Below, piece by piece: positions 46,184 to 54,651 of a DNA stretch of 64,000 bases. This DNA comes from Chryseobacterium turcicum. GTDB lineage: Bacteria; Bacteroidota; Bacteroidia; Flavobacteriales; Weeksellaceae. Position numbers and translations under genes: made by a program. The stretch is from assembly GCF_021010565.1 (NCBI RefSeq), contig NZ_JAJNAY010000002.1, forward strand, positions 1-64,000, in the 5' to 3' direction. Position 1 is the stretch's first letter, and each line of letters starts with the position of its first letter. A model generated the notes under the pieces. The model did no database searches, was not told the origin of the DNA, and saw only the letters and a list, made by a program, of their open reading frames with translations.

Positions 46184-46753
46184 TTATAATACTCCAGCCC
46201 TTACACGGCTTAAAGTTTCGGGAGACATCAATAGATAAGAAGCAATATGCGCTACAGAAGCACGTCTGGAAACGGAGGGAAGCTCTCTGCAAAATCTGTC
46301 ATAACGCTCTCTGGAGTTTTCAAAACGCCAGGAATCTGCTTTTTGTTGAGAAACCACAAGTTTATACTCCATCACCGCTCTGTATAGTTCATTAATTTCA
46401 GGAAACTCGTCACAGAGTTTTTTCCATTTATCATAATCTAAAAGAAATAATGTAGACGGCTCTAGAGCTTCGATGAGTAAACGGGTTGGCTGTTGCAAAA
46501 ACAGACTTTCAATACACGTTGCGATATTTCCTTCACAAGAAAAATGTTCGGTTATATCTCGTCCGTCTTTATAATAAAACTGGCGAACCATCCCCTTTTC
46601 TACAATATAGAGATAGCGACTGATTGTACCCTCTTGTAAAACCATTTCATCCTTATGATATTCTTTTTTCACCAATATAGATTCAAATTTCGACATTGAT
46701 TCCTGAGAAAATTGCACTTTATATTTATCGAGTAAAGTTTTTATAATATCCAT
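46184..46753 (-). CDS. Crp/Fnr family transcriptional regulator
   Basis: A 189-residue regulator with a cNMP-binding-like domain (GTISRYLYIVEKGMVRQFYYKDGRDITEHFSCEGNIATCIESLF) and C-terminal helix-turn-helix SVAHIASYLLMSPETLSRVRA. It is divergent from an MFS/VOC operon; the 119-bp gap holds a perfect dyad (46807-46820) and a promoter for each direction. It most likely controls that operon and itself. Confidence 0.86.
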   Translation of the reverse strand: MDIIKTLLDKYKVQFSQESMSKFESILVKKEYHKDEMVLQEGTISRYLYIVEKGMVRQFYYKDGRDITEHFSCEGNIATCIESLFLQQPTRLLIEALEPSTLFLLDYDKWKKLCDEFPEINELYRAVMEYKLVVSQQKADSWRFENSRERYDRFCRELPSVSRRASVAHIASYLLMSPETLSRVRAGVL

Positions 46754-46772
46754 TATTAAAAAAATAAGACTT

Positions 46773-46780
46773 CAAAATTA
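46773..46780 (-). promoter_or_regulatory. -7 promoter element of the divergent Crp-like gene
   Basis: Minus-strand TAATTTTG, 20 bp before the ATG at 46753. Confidence 0.45.
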
Positions 46781-46806
46781 ATATTTTTAATTGAAGTGAT
46801 ACGAAT

Positions 46807-46820
46807 ATGACGCCCGTCAT
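46807..46820. promoter_or_regulatory. Operator-like perfect dyad between the Crp-like and MFS genes
   Basis: ATGACG, CC, CGTCAT: a perfect 14-bp inverted repeat. It is the only strong dyad in the divergent spacer and directly abuts the -33 box of the MFS promoter. Confidence 0.6.
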
Positions 46821-46850
46821 TTTGCTTTAGGCAATCTGTGATTAGCTTTG
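46821..46850 (+). promoter_or_regulatory. Promoter of the MFS-VOC operon
   Basis: TTTG at 46821-46824, 18 bp, TAGCTTTG at 46843-46850, then the ATG at 46873. Close to the ideal Bacteroidota promoter. Confidence 0.75.
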
Positions 46851-46872
46851 CAGATATAATTTCAAAACAAGT

Positions 46873-48027
46873 ATGGCTCAGCAAAAATTGCCTCGAATAC
46901 GCATCAGTATTTTTTATTTCTATTTTATCATGGGATTGATATTTGCCAGTTGGGCAAGCAGAATTCCGGATATCAAATCTACTCTCAATCTTAACGACGG
47001 TCAATTAGGGCAAGTATTATTCGCCATGCCATTAGGACAACTGATGATGATGGTTGTTTCAGGATATTTGGTCAACAAATTCGGAAGCCGCATTATTTTG
47101 ATAACTGCAATGATATTATACGGCATCATGCTCACATTCATTGCAAAAGCAGACAGCTTTATATTATTGTTTTTAATGCTATTTTTCTACGGTATTGCTT
47201 CAAATATGGCCAATATTGCAGTCAATACACAAGCGGTTAGCTTAGAAGCCTTATATAAACGAAATATCATGTCTTCTTTTCACGGATTATGGAGTCTTGG
47301 CGGATTAACAGGCGGAATACTAGGTGCCGTCTTTGCAGAAACAAAATTCTCTATTTTAACTCATTTCACCGTAATATTAATCTTTGGAGTAATAGGAATC
47401 ATCATATTCAGCAAGAATTTATTAACTCAGGATATTAAAGAAAATTCAGATTCAAAAACACCTAAAAAGGCATTCAAATTAGATTTTGCCATTATTATTT
47501 TAGGATTAATAGGATTTGGAAGTATGTTCTGCGAAGGAACAATGTTTGACTGGAGCAGTGTTTATTTTTCTACCATTATAAAACCTGACGAAGCTTTTGT
47601 ACGAATGGGATATATTGCCAGTATGGGAGCGATGACATTTGGCCGTTTTGTTGCTGACCGATTTGTCAACCGTTATCAGGCTTCCACCGTTTTAAGATTC
47701 TGCGGAATATTAATTACTACAGGATTATTATTAGCGACAATTGCCCCAGGATTAATACTATCTACTTTCGGTTTCCTGCTTGTCGGATTGGGTGTTTCTT
47801 CTATCGTTCCTATTTCCTACAGTGCAGCAGGAAGATTAAAAACAATGTCTGCAAGTATCGCTATCACCGCAGTTTCATCAATCAGTTTTCTCGGGTTTAT
47901 GATTGGTCCGCCATTAATAGGTCTTCTTTCAGAAATAACCGATTTAAGAATTGCATTATTAAGCGCCTCAGTTTTCGGAATCTTAATTATTGTACTTTCT
48001 TATCAATACAAATCAATGAAATTTTAA
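46873..48027 (+). CDS. MFS transporter, YbjJ-like
   Basis: A 384-residue inner-membrane protein with about 12 helices. The start ISIFYFYFIMGLIFASWASRIPDIKSTLNLNDGQLGQVLFAMPLGQL is typical of the YbjJ-type MFS group. Later FGSMFCEGTMFDWSSVYF and ASMGAMTFGRFVADRF also fit that group. Export of a small molecule is likely, the compound unknown. It forms an operon with the VOC gene 11 bp downstream and is divergent from a Crp-like regulator. Confidence 0.86.
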   Translation: MAQQKLPRIRISIFYFYFIMGLIFASWASRIPDIKSTLNLNDGQLGQVLFAMPLGQLMMMVVSGYLVNKFGSRIILITAMILYGIMLTFIAKADSFILLFLMLFFYGIASNMANIAVNTQAVSLEALYKRNIMSSFHGLWSLGGLTGGILGAVFAETKFSILTHFTVILIFGVIGIIIFSKNLLTQDIKENSDSKTPKKAFKLDFAIIILGLIGFGSMFCEGTMFDWSSVYFSTIIKPDEAFVRMGYIASMGAMTFGRFVADRFVNRYQASTVLRFCGILITTGLLLATIAPGLILSTFGFLLVGLGVSSIVPISYSAAGRLKTMSASIAITAVSSISFLGFMIGPPLIGLLSEITDLRIALLSASVFGILIIVLSYQYKSMKF

Positions 48028-48038
48028 AATATAAATCA

Positions 48039-48428
48039 ATGAAAATTGAACATTTAGCCATTTGGGTAGACGATTTAGAGAAGATGCGCGAATTTTATTT
48101 AAACTACTTTAGTGTAACATCTAACGAAAAATACACCAATACCAAGAAAGGTTTTACCTCTTACTTCCTAGACTTTGGGGACGATAAAACGAGGATTGAA
48201 TTAATGAATAGGCAAGATATTATTCAAGAACCAGACAAAAGAGGATTTATGAAAGGGATTGCCCATTTTGCCATCTCTGTTGGCAGTAAAGAAGCGGTAG
48301 ATGCTTTAACAGAAAGGCTGCGCTCTGACCATCACATTATAGAAAGCGAACCTCGAACTACCGGTGATGGTTATTACGAAAGCGTTGTTCTAGACCCCGA
48401 AGGAAATTACGTAGAAATTTCTATGTAA
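48039..48428 (+). CDS. VOC family (glyoxalase/bleomycin-resistance-like) protein
   Basis: A 129-residue vicinal-oxygen-chelate fold, two beta-alpha-beta-beta-beta modules. Metal-ligand candidates: His5 in MKIEHLAIWV, a Glu in DKTRIELM, His in IAHFAISV, and the Glu in GNYVEISM. It could be a lyase, a dioxygenase-like enzyme or a binding protein. It follows the MFS gene by 11 bp, so detoxification or export of the same compound is an inference. Confidence 0.85.
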   Translation: MKIEHLAIWVDDLEKMREFYLNYFSVTSNEKYTNTKKGFTSYFLDFGDDKTRIELMNRQDIIQEPDKRGFMKGIAHFAISVGSKEAVDALTERLRSDHHIIESEPRTTGDGYYESVVLDPEGNYVEISM

Positions 48429-48449
48429 TCTGAAAATTTTTCACAACAA

Positions 48450-48486
48450 AAAACAGGCTGTTTCAATGAATGAAACAGCCTGTTTT
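48450..48486. terminator. Bidirectional terminator between the VOC and M16 genes
   Basis: AAAACAGGCTGTTTC (48450-48464), loop AATGAAT, GAAACAGCCTGTTTT (48472-48486). A perfect 15-bp stem serving convergent genes. Confidence 0.93.
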
Positions 48487-48510
48487 AATTTTTGTCTTTT
48501 TAGAATATCT

Positions 48511-51378
48511 TTAATAGCCAAAGATTTCTTTTAAACCTACTTCTTCAAAAGTTCCCATTTGCTCCACTGCTTCTAAATTCAGGTTTTCTTTTTTCCCGAT
48601 AATGGCGGTGTTGTACTGAATTGGTTTTACTTCTGTCTGATAAAACTTTTTGATTTCTTCAAAATTTAAACTTTCAATCTGACTGTAAATATCTTTTCTG
48701 AAATCATGATGAATTCCCAGTTTTTTCAACCTCAATGTATTAAAGAAAATGTTGGTTCTGGTAATTCTTGTGGAAGCAATTTGCTTTAATGCAGATTTTT
48801 TAGCATTTTCAAACTGTACCGGAACTTCAGGAAGCTCATTCATCAAATCGCTCATCGTATCAACCGCAATCTGCAATTTGTCGGGTTGAGTTCCAATATA
48901 TGTCGTGATATAATCTGGATGATTCAACTGAGAATTGGGTGAATAAGAAACATAGGCAGAATACGCTAAACTCTTACTTTCGCGGATTTCCTGAAAAACA
49001 ATTGATGATAAACCACGCCCGAAATACTCATTGAAAACATTTATTTTCCCAAAGTTTTCAGGGTTTACATTTTTACTTTTCCCAATTTTGCTCATTTCCA
49101 TCTGTACCATATCATAATCGGTAAAATAGACAGATCCCGTTGTTTCCTGCTCAGAATATTTTTTGGGTTGAGAAACCGTAAAACGTTCCTCGATAATATA
49201 GTTTGGAATATAATTTTTAAAGCTTTCAAAATCTTTTCCATAGAAGAAAACCTGGTAAGGGAAACCAAAAAGCTTTTTCATACGGTCTGTAAAATCTTCC
49301 ACATTAGCATTTTCTAGTTGTTCTTTAGAAATTACATCTAAAAATCTTGAAGCTTTTCCTAATTTTGTATAAGTTGTCAAAGCCGTCATAATGCGGTTTT
49401 TATCTTTTTTCACCGCTTCACGGTTTTCCAGAATAGTATCCACAAACTGATTGTAAATTTCCTGATCAGGTTTTACATCATCCATCCAATGCTGCAACAA
49501 AGAAATCCCTTTTTCGAGGTTAGATTCTAATCCGCTTAAAGAAATAGTCAGTTGATCTGAACTCGTTTTAAAATCATTGGTAATTCCTATTTTGAAGAAT
49601 TCTTCCTTTAAATCTTCGGGAGAATATTTTTCGGTTCCTAAATACTGTAAAATCTGGGTAGAAATCCCCAATTCTCTGTCGTGATCACTTCCAAAAGGGA
49701 AAATAAAGTGTACCTGAGCAATTTCGTTGTATTTATTTTTCACGAAACTTACTTTTTTATTTTGAACAGTATCTGCTTTAATTTCTTCCTGATAATTAAT
49801 AAATTCAGGCCGAATATCTTCCGTTTTATCTGCTAAAATTTCCTGCAGAAAATCCGACTGCGATTCACGATTGATTTTAATAGGCGTAATCCCTGGATTT
49901 TCAACTCTTAAAAGCTGGTCATTCACTCCTTTTTCTTTGTTGATAACCACATAATTATCTTTGAAAAATGCATTCGCAAAATCAATAACCTCTTGTTTTG
50001 TGACAGAAGCATAATCATCCATTTCACTCAACTCTTCTTCCCAGGTTCTGCCTTTAATGTAAGTGTCGTAAAGATTGGTCGCCAAACCTTCCGCAGTTTC
50101 CAGGCCTTTTAATCGTTGTAATTTAAAATCATTGATGATGGCAGGAAGCATCCAATCGGGAAAATCTCCTTTTTTCAGCAACTCGATTTGCTCCAACATC
50201 ATCTCTTTTGCTTCAGATAAAGTTTGGTTTTCTTTCGGAACTGCTACAACCGAAAAATATCCGTATTCTTTTAAACCTAAAGAATAAGCTTGAGCCCAAA
50301 GCATTTTTTGAGTCTGATTGATATTTAAATCCAACAATCCTGCTTCTCCTCTATTGCTTAAAATATTAGCCGTAATATCAGCCAAAATTGCTTCTTTGGT
50401 ACCGTAACTTTCAGTTCTCCATGCCAATTGAAGTCGTGGTGTTGTAGGGCTTTTTACCGTTCTTTCAACAATTTCAGTCAGAGGTTTTTCAATAATTAAA
50501 TCTTTCTTCGGCAATTCTCTGCACGGAATTGTTCCGAAATAGGTATCAATTAAAACAATAGTTTCTTCAAAATCTAAATCTCCAACTAATACTATTGCAT
50601 AATTATTGGGAACATAATATTCATCAAAATATTTATGAATCGCCTTCATAGAAGGATTTTTCAAATGTTCTGGATTTCCTAAAGTCGTTTGCTGACCGTT
50701 AGGATGAGTCGGGAAAAGTGCATCCATCAGCTCATAATTCACCAATCGAGAATCACTATCCTGTGCACGATTAAATTCTTCATAAACAGATTCTAACTCA
50801 GTATGAAAAAGTCTCAAAACCAGTTCTGAGAAGCGCTCTTTCTCTACTTTAAGCCATTTTTCAAACTCGTTATTGGGAATATTATTTTTATAAACCGTTT
50901 CGTCAAACCAGGTGTGAGCGTTGGTTCCGGTTGCTCCTAAAGAAGAAATTACTTTGTCATACTCGTTTGCAATCGCATATTGACTCGCTTCCTGAGAAAT
51001 TTCATCAATTTTCTGATAGATTTCTTTTTTAAGCTCAGGATTTTGTTCGGCTTTATGTTGTTCGTACAATTCTGAAATCTCTTCCAACAAAACTTTCTCT
51101 TTTTCCCAGTTTTGAGTTCCGATTTTTGAAGTACCTTTAAACATCATATGCTCAAGGTAATGCGCCAAACCAGTGTTATCAGAAGGGTCATTATTACTTC
51201 CCGTTCTCACCGGAATAAAAGTTTGAATTCTCGGTGCGTCAAAATTCTGAGCAAGAAAAACTTGCAACCCATTTTTAAGGGTATAAATTCTTACTTTGTT
51301 TTCGTCGTTGGTAATGGTGATATAATCGTAATTATTTTTATCGGTGTGAAGTATTTCGCTGTATATTTTGTCAGTCAT
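48511..51378 (-). CDS. M16 family zinc metallopeptidase
   Basis: A 955-residue pitrilysin-like protease with two copies of the M16 unit fused in one chain. The inverted zinc motif HYLEHMMFKG (HxxEH) is near residue 68, and the distal Glu lies in ELESVYEEFNRAQDS. The second half lacks a catalytic motif, as expected. There is no signal peptide, so it is likely cytoplasmic or of unclear location. It should degrade oligopeptides; a role in peptide use alongside the S46 peptidase is plausible. Confidence 0.9.
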   Translation of the reverse strand: MTDKIYSEILHTDKNNYDYITITNDENKVRIYTLKNGLQVFLAQNFDAPRIQTFIPVRTGSNNDPSDNTGLAHYLEHMMFKGTSKIGTQNWEKEKVLLEEISELYEQHKAEQNPELKKEIYQKIDEISQEASQYAIANEYDKVISSLGATGTNAHTWFDETVYKNNIPNNEFEKWLKVEKERFSELVLRLFHTELESVYEEFNRAQDSDSRLVNYELMDALFPTHPNGQQTTLGNPEHLKNPSMKAIHKYFDEYYVPNNYAIVLVGDLDFEETIVLIDTYFGTIPCRELPKKDLIIEKPLTEIVERTVKSPTTPRLQLAWRTESYGTKEAILADITANILSNRGEAGLLDLNINQTQKMLWAQAYSLGLKEYGYFSVVAVPKENQTLSEAKEMMLEQIELLKKGDFPDWMLPAIINDFKLQRLKGLETAEGLATNLYDTYIKGRTWEEELSEMDDYASVTKQEVIDFANAFFKDNYVVINKEKGVNDQLLRVENPGITPIKINRESQSDFLQEILADKTEDIRPEFINYQEEIKADTVQNKKVSFVKNKYNEIAQVHFIFPFGSDHDRELGISTQILQYLGTEKYSPEDLKEEFFKIGITNDFKTSSDQLTISLSGLESNLEKGISLLQHWMDDVKPDQEIYNQFVDTILENREAVKKDKNRIMTALTTYTKLGKASRFLDVISKEQLENANVEDFTDRMKKLFGFPYQVFFYGKDFESFKNYIPNYIIEERFTVSQPKKYSEQETTGSVYFTDYDMVQMEMSKIGKSKNVNPENFGKINVFNEYFGRGLSSIVFQEIRESKSLAYSAYVSYSPNSQLNHPDYITTYIGTQPDKLQIAVDTMSDLMNELPEVPVQFENAKKSALKQIASTRITRTNIFFNTLRLKKLGIHHDFRKDIYSQIESLNFEEIKKFYQTEVKPIQYNTAIIGKKENLNLEAVEQMGTFEEVGLKEIFGY

Positions 51379-51578
51379 ATTTTCATTTTACAAGCTCTAA
51401 AATTTTAGAACATCTTACAAATTTACGGATTCAAAAAAGAAGAGTTCAAAATTTTATAACTATTAATCTATTGCAATGATTTATTTTAAATTTTAACCTT
51501 TTTAAAACGATTAAAAGGTCCCAATAATTTTCGTTACATTTATCAAAAATAAAACCATTTAAACATCAATTGATCAAA

Positions 51579-52244
51579 ATGAAAATCGAACTTATTCCTG
51601 TTATTGAAATTAATAATTATGAACAAGATGTTCCAATGCCGCCTCACGGTCCTTACTGGAAATTTCCTATAGATTGGGAAAATTATCGAGTTCAAGCAAA
51701 TTTAGAAGCTGGATTTTCAAAAAGTTTAAAACCTTATTCTAAAGGTACATCATTATATCAAATTAATGATATTTCAAATGCAGATTTGTTAAAGGTAATT
51801 CACAAGGAAATTAAAACACAACAAACTGAGGAAAATTTAGGAATAGAAGATTTGGTTTTGCCTTTTTACGGAGGTTATATTTTAAAAATTGAAGGAATTG
51901 ATAAATATTTCCCGCAATGTTGTAGTGATTTAGGAGACATTACAGAATGGAATGATTTGCTCGATAATGAAGATTATAACTTTTATATGGGACACCCTTC
52001 TCCAAGAATTGAAAAATTTCAAAACACAATAATTTTTGATTTTCTCAACTCTGAAATTCAGGAAAATTATTCTCCGCCAATTTTAGAAGATCAAATCGCT
52101 GTTGATAAAAATGAGCTTGCAAATGCCATTGAGGACGCAAAAAAAGAATTAAAAATTTTTGCAGAAAAACTTATCCTAATAAATGAATCAGAAAATTTAA
52201 ACATTCCGAACATTGAAAATATATTGATATACGGTAGTGACTAA
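51579..52244 (+). CDS. Orphan protein of unknown function
   Basis: A soluble 221-residue acidic protein, no signal peptide. The ATG at 51579 is chosen over a TTG 9 bp upstream. Notable pieces are DVPMPPHGPYWKFPIDWENYR, CCSDLGDITEWNDLLDNEDYNFYMGHPSPRI and the helical C-terminus VDKNELANAIEDAKKELKIFAEKL. The CCSDLGDI-W segment and size recall small immunity-type proteins, but no family is claimed. It starts a row of small accessory genes. Confidence 0.55.
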   Translation: MKIELIPVIEINNYEQDVPMPPHGPYWKFPIDWENYRVQANLEAGFSKSLKPYSKGTSLYQINDISNADLLKVIHKEIKTQQTEENLGIEDLVLPFYGGYILKIEGIDKYFPQCCSDLGDITEWNDLLDNEDYNFYMGHPSPRIEKFQNTIIFDFLNSEIQENYSPPILEDQIAVDKNELANAIEDAKKELKIFAEKLILINESENLNIPNIENILIYGSD

Positions 52245-52278
52245 ACTGATTACTAAAAAATAAATCATTTTAAAATAA

Positions 52279-52677
52279 ATGGGAATAATTATTTACATTA
52301 TCATTATATTTGGTTTAGCCAATTTATTTTATTTCTTATTTTCTGACGGAAAAAAAGTAAAGCAAAAGTTTTGGTTAACTGTTTCAGTATTATCAATTAT
52401 ACTTTTAGTAGTTGGAATTTTCTTAAGTCTTATTTCATCAGATTCAATCATTACAAATACTAAAGATTTTTTAATTTTCACTATTTCATCAATCATTTTA
52501 ACAATAATTATTCTATTATACCATTTAGAATTGCATAAAATTTTAAATGCCTTTTTCACTTTTCCAAAAAGTTATTTTCGCTATACATTCATCTTTTCTT
52601 TATTTTCATTTTTTCTAAACTTTATTTTTATCATCATTCTTTTTATGATTTTGTCTGTTATCTTCGATACTGAATAA
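52279..52677 (+). CDS. Small membrane protein of unknown function
   Basis: A 132-residue protein with four hydrophobic helices (IIIYIIIIFGLANLFYFLF; WLTVSVLSIILLVVGIFLSL; FLIFTISSIILTIIILLYHL; FIFSLFSFFLNFIFIIILFMILSV) and a charged KKVKQK loop. No family recognised. Very A/T-rich. It lies 34 bp after the orphan gene and 18 bp before the ydeI-like gene, so the three may share a transcript. Confidence 0.55.
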   Translation: MGIIIYIIIIFGLANLFYFLFSDGKKVKQKFWLTVSVLSIILLVVGIFLSLISSDSIITNTKDFLIFTISSIILTIIILLYHLELHKILNAFFTFPKSYFRYTFIFSLFSFFLNFIFIIILFMILSVIFDTE

Positions 52678-52695
52678 TTATTTAAAATACTATTA

Positions 52696-53253
52696 ATGAG
52701 TGCTACATTCTTTCCAACACCACAAGATTTTAGAAATTGGCTCGATAAAAACCACAAAACCGAGCAAGAATTATTGGTAGGTTTTTATAAAGTAGGAACC
52801 CAAAAACCTTCGATGACTTGGTCGGAGTCTGTAAATCAGGCTTTATGTTTCGGCTGGATTGACGGAGTGAGAAAATCGATTGATGAAGAAAGCTACAGCA
52901 TCCGTTTTACGCCGAGAAAAAAGGACAGTATTTGGAGTGTTATTAATATCAAAAAAATTGAAGAGCTTACAAAGTTAGGATTGATGAAAAATGAAGGTTT
53001 AGAAGCTTTTAAATTAAGAAAAGAAGACAAATCCGGGATTTATTCTCACGAAAAAGAACCTGCACAACTCAAACCTGAATACGAAAAGCAATTTAAAACG
53101 AATAAAAAAGCCTGGGAATTTTTTGAAAAACAAGCGCCATCGTATAAAAAAGTGATGATACACTGGATTATGAGCGCCAAACAGGAAAAAACACAACTTT
53201 CACGTCTTGAAAAAACGATTATTGAAAGTGAAAAGGAAAAGAGAGTCTTGTAA
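52696..53253 (+). CDS. YdeI/OmpD-associated family protein
   Basis: A 185-residue protein of the YdeI family, often called bacteriocin-protection proteins; the function is not settled. Family blocks: FRNWLDKNHKTEQELLVGFYK, QALCFGWIDGVRKSIDEESYSIRFTPRKKDSIWSVINI, and the C-terminal W-x2-xxK region with RLEKTI. No signal peptide. It sits in a row of small accessory genes that includes an Imm22-like protein and a Fic enzyme. Confidence 0.85.
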   Translation: MSATFFPTPQDFRNWLDKNHKTEQELLVGFYKVGTQKPSMTWSESVNQALCFGWIDGVRKSIDEESYSIRFTPRKKDSIWSVINIKKIEELTKLGLMKNEGLEAFKLRKEDKSGIYSHEKEPAQLKPEYEKQFKTNKKAWEFFEKQAPSYKKVMIHWIMSAKQEKTQLSRLEKTIIESEKEKRVL

Positions 53254-53332
53254 ATATTTGCTCTAAAGAAAAAAGCCATCAATACTGAATCGGAATTTTT
53301 AGTAATTTTAAATCTTATTCAACTCAAATAAA

Positions 53333-53896
53333 ATGGCAGCTAAAAAACTAATCTCAGCACAAGAAAGTACCGAACTTTTAAATACATTAAAAAAACGTTT
53401 CGAAAAAAATAAGAAGCGCCATGAAAAATTGGATTGGTCAAAAATTGAGGAGAAACTCAATTCAAACCCCGCAAAATTATGGTCGCTCAACGAAATGGAA
53501 ATTTCCGGTGGCGAACCTGATGTTGTAGATTATGATGAAAAAACTAATGAATATCTTTTCTTCGACTGTTCTGCAGAAAGTCCGAAAGGCAGAAGAAGTT
53601 TTTGCTACGACCTCGAAGCTTTAGATTCTCGAAAAGAACATAAGCCACAAAATGATATCATTACGGTTGCAACAGAAATGGGCATAGAAATTCTCTCCGA
53701 AGAACAGTATCGCTTTTTACAAAACTTAGGAGAATTTGACCTGAAAACTTCAAGCTGGATAAAAACACCAAAAGAAATCAGAGAATTGGGTGGTGCTATT
53801 TTCTGCGACAGACGTTACAATACGGTTTTTGTGTATCACAACGGTGCCAATTCTTATTACGCGGCGAGAGCTTTTAGAGGAGTTTTGAAGGTTTAA
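53333..53896 (+). CDS. DUF4256 domain-containing protein
   Basis: A 187-residue soluble protein. The family blocks are clear: TLKKRFEKNKKRHEKLDW, LWSLNEMEISGGEPDVV, FFDCSAESPKGRRSFCYD, ALDSRKEHKP, LGGAIFCDRRYNTVFVYHNGA, and a final YYAARAFRGVLKV. The function of DUF4256 is unknown. Single gene with no recognised promoter. Confidence 0.88.
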   Translation: MAAKKLISAQESTELLNTLKKRFEKNKKRHEKLDWSKIEEKLNSNPAKLWSLNEMEISGGEPDVVDYDEKTNEYLFFDCSAESPKGRRSFCYDLEALDSRKEHKPQNDIITVATEMGIEILSEEQYRFLQNLGEFDLKTSSWIKTPKEIRELGGAIFCDRRYNTVFVYHNGANSYYAARAFRGVLKV

Positions 53897-53944
53897 AATA
53901 AGTAGAAAAAGCCAAAAAAATGTATCGAGAGCCAATGAAATTCA

Positions 53945-54144
53945 AACAAAATTTGTCTTATGCCCAACAACTTCTCGATACATTCTGCTTCGCTGCATTA
54001 CTCGAAGTGACGATATAATTCACAATCAAAAAAATCACGTCCATCAAGTTCGAATGAAATTATTTGAAATAAAGTGGAAGATAATTTTGTATCGAGAACT
54101 TAATGCAAAGGGCTTCTCGGTACGCTTCGCTACTCGAAGTGACG
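53945..54144. repeat. CTTCTCGATAC...CTCGAAGTGACG repeats (two copies)
   Basis: Copy one: TTCTCGATACATTCTGC, TTCGCTGCATTA, CTCGAAGTGACG (53968-54012). Copy two: CTTCTCGGTACGCTTCGC, TACTCGAAGTGACG (54113-54144). Each is a short imperfect palindrome. Single fragments of the same kind (TATCGAGAA, TTCTCGATAC) occur near 54091, 58621 and 60456. They fill most of the 53897-54224 spacer. Confidence 0.65.
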
Positions 54145-54224
54145 AAAAAAAGAGTCCTATAAATTGATTCAGATTTTTGAATACAAAAACTATTGTCATA
54201 CCTTTGAGCTTTGAATAAAATACT

Positions 54225-54611
54225 ATGAATACACAGGTTTTAGATTTTTGGGTCGGGAATTTCAGAACGGAAGATGATTTTTTCCAGTTTGTAGAGGAAG
54301 ATGAGAATTACTACATCGAGGAAGAATCTGATGATACTTATATTTCAAAATTTGCGGAGTCGCAAAACACCATTTGGTTTGATCAGGATTTAATGGAATA
54401 CGGTTTTGAACAAAGCATTCAGCATTTTTCTGAATATTCTTTTGCCGAGCAATGGCTTCCGGTTTTATTCAACAGACTGAATGAAATGAATCTTAAATTC
54501 GATATCAACTCGCTTATTTTTGTAAGCCAGGGACAAGTTCCAACACCAAAATCTGTAGAAAATGATGATTTTTCTTTAGTTTATGTGGGCGGAATTGAGT
54601 TTGAGTATTAA
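54225..54611 (+). CDS. Imm22-like immunity protein
   Basis: A 128-residue, very acidic, soluble protein. The start VLDFWVGNFRTEDDFFQFVEED, then SKFAESQNTIWFDQDLMEYGF, and the end SLVYVGGIEFEY fit the Imm22 immunity family of polymorphic-toxin systems (a W-G-F-S-E-E-F start and a D-DF segment). No toxin gene is next to it, so it may be a solitary (orphan) immunity gene protecting against neighbours' toxins. It ends about 40 bp before the Fic gene. The family call is by memory and moderately sure. Confidence 0.6.
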   Translation: MNTQVLDFWVGNFRTEDDFFQFVEEDENYYIEEESDDTYISKFAESQNTIWFDQDLMEYGFEQSIQHFSEYSFAEQWLPVLFNRLNEMNLKFDINSLIFVSQGQVPTPKSVENDDFSLVYVGGIEFEY

Positions 54612-54618
54612 ATTTCAT

Positions 54619-54626
54619 TATCTTTG
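54619..54626 (+). promoter_or_regulatory. -7 promoter element of the fic gene
   Basis: TATCTTTG, directly followed by a 22-bp palindrome. A -33 TTG is at an unusual distance. Confidence 0.6.
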
Positions 54627-54647
54627 ATAGTATCAAATGATACTATC
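54626..54647. promoter_or_regulatory. Perfect 22-bp palindromic operator of the fic gene
   Basis: GATAGTATCA, AA, TGATACTATC: perfect dyad starting on the last base of the -7 element and ending 5 bp before the ATG at 54652. A protein bound here would block transcription initiation. Confidence 0.75.
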
Positions 54648-54651
54648 ACTT

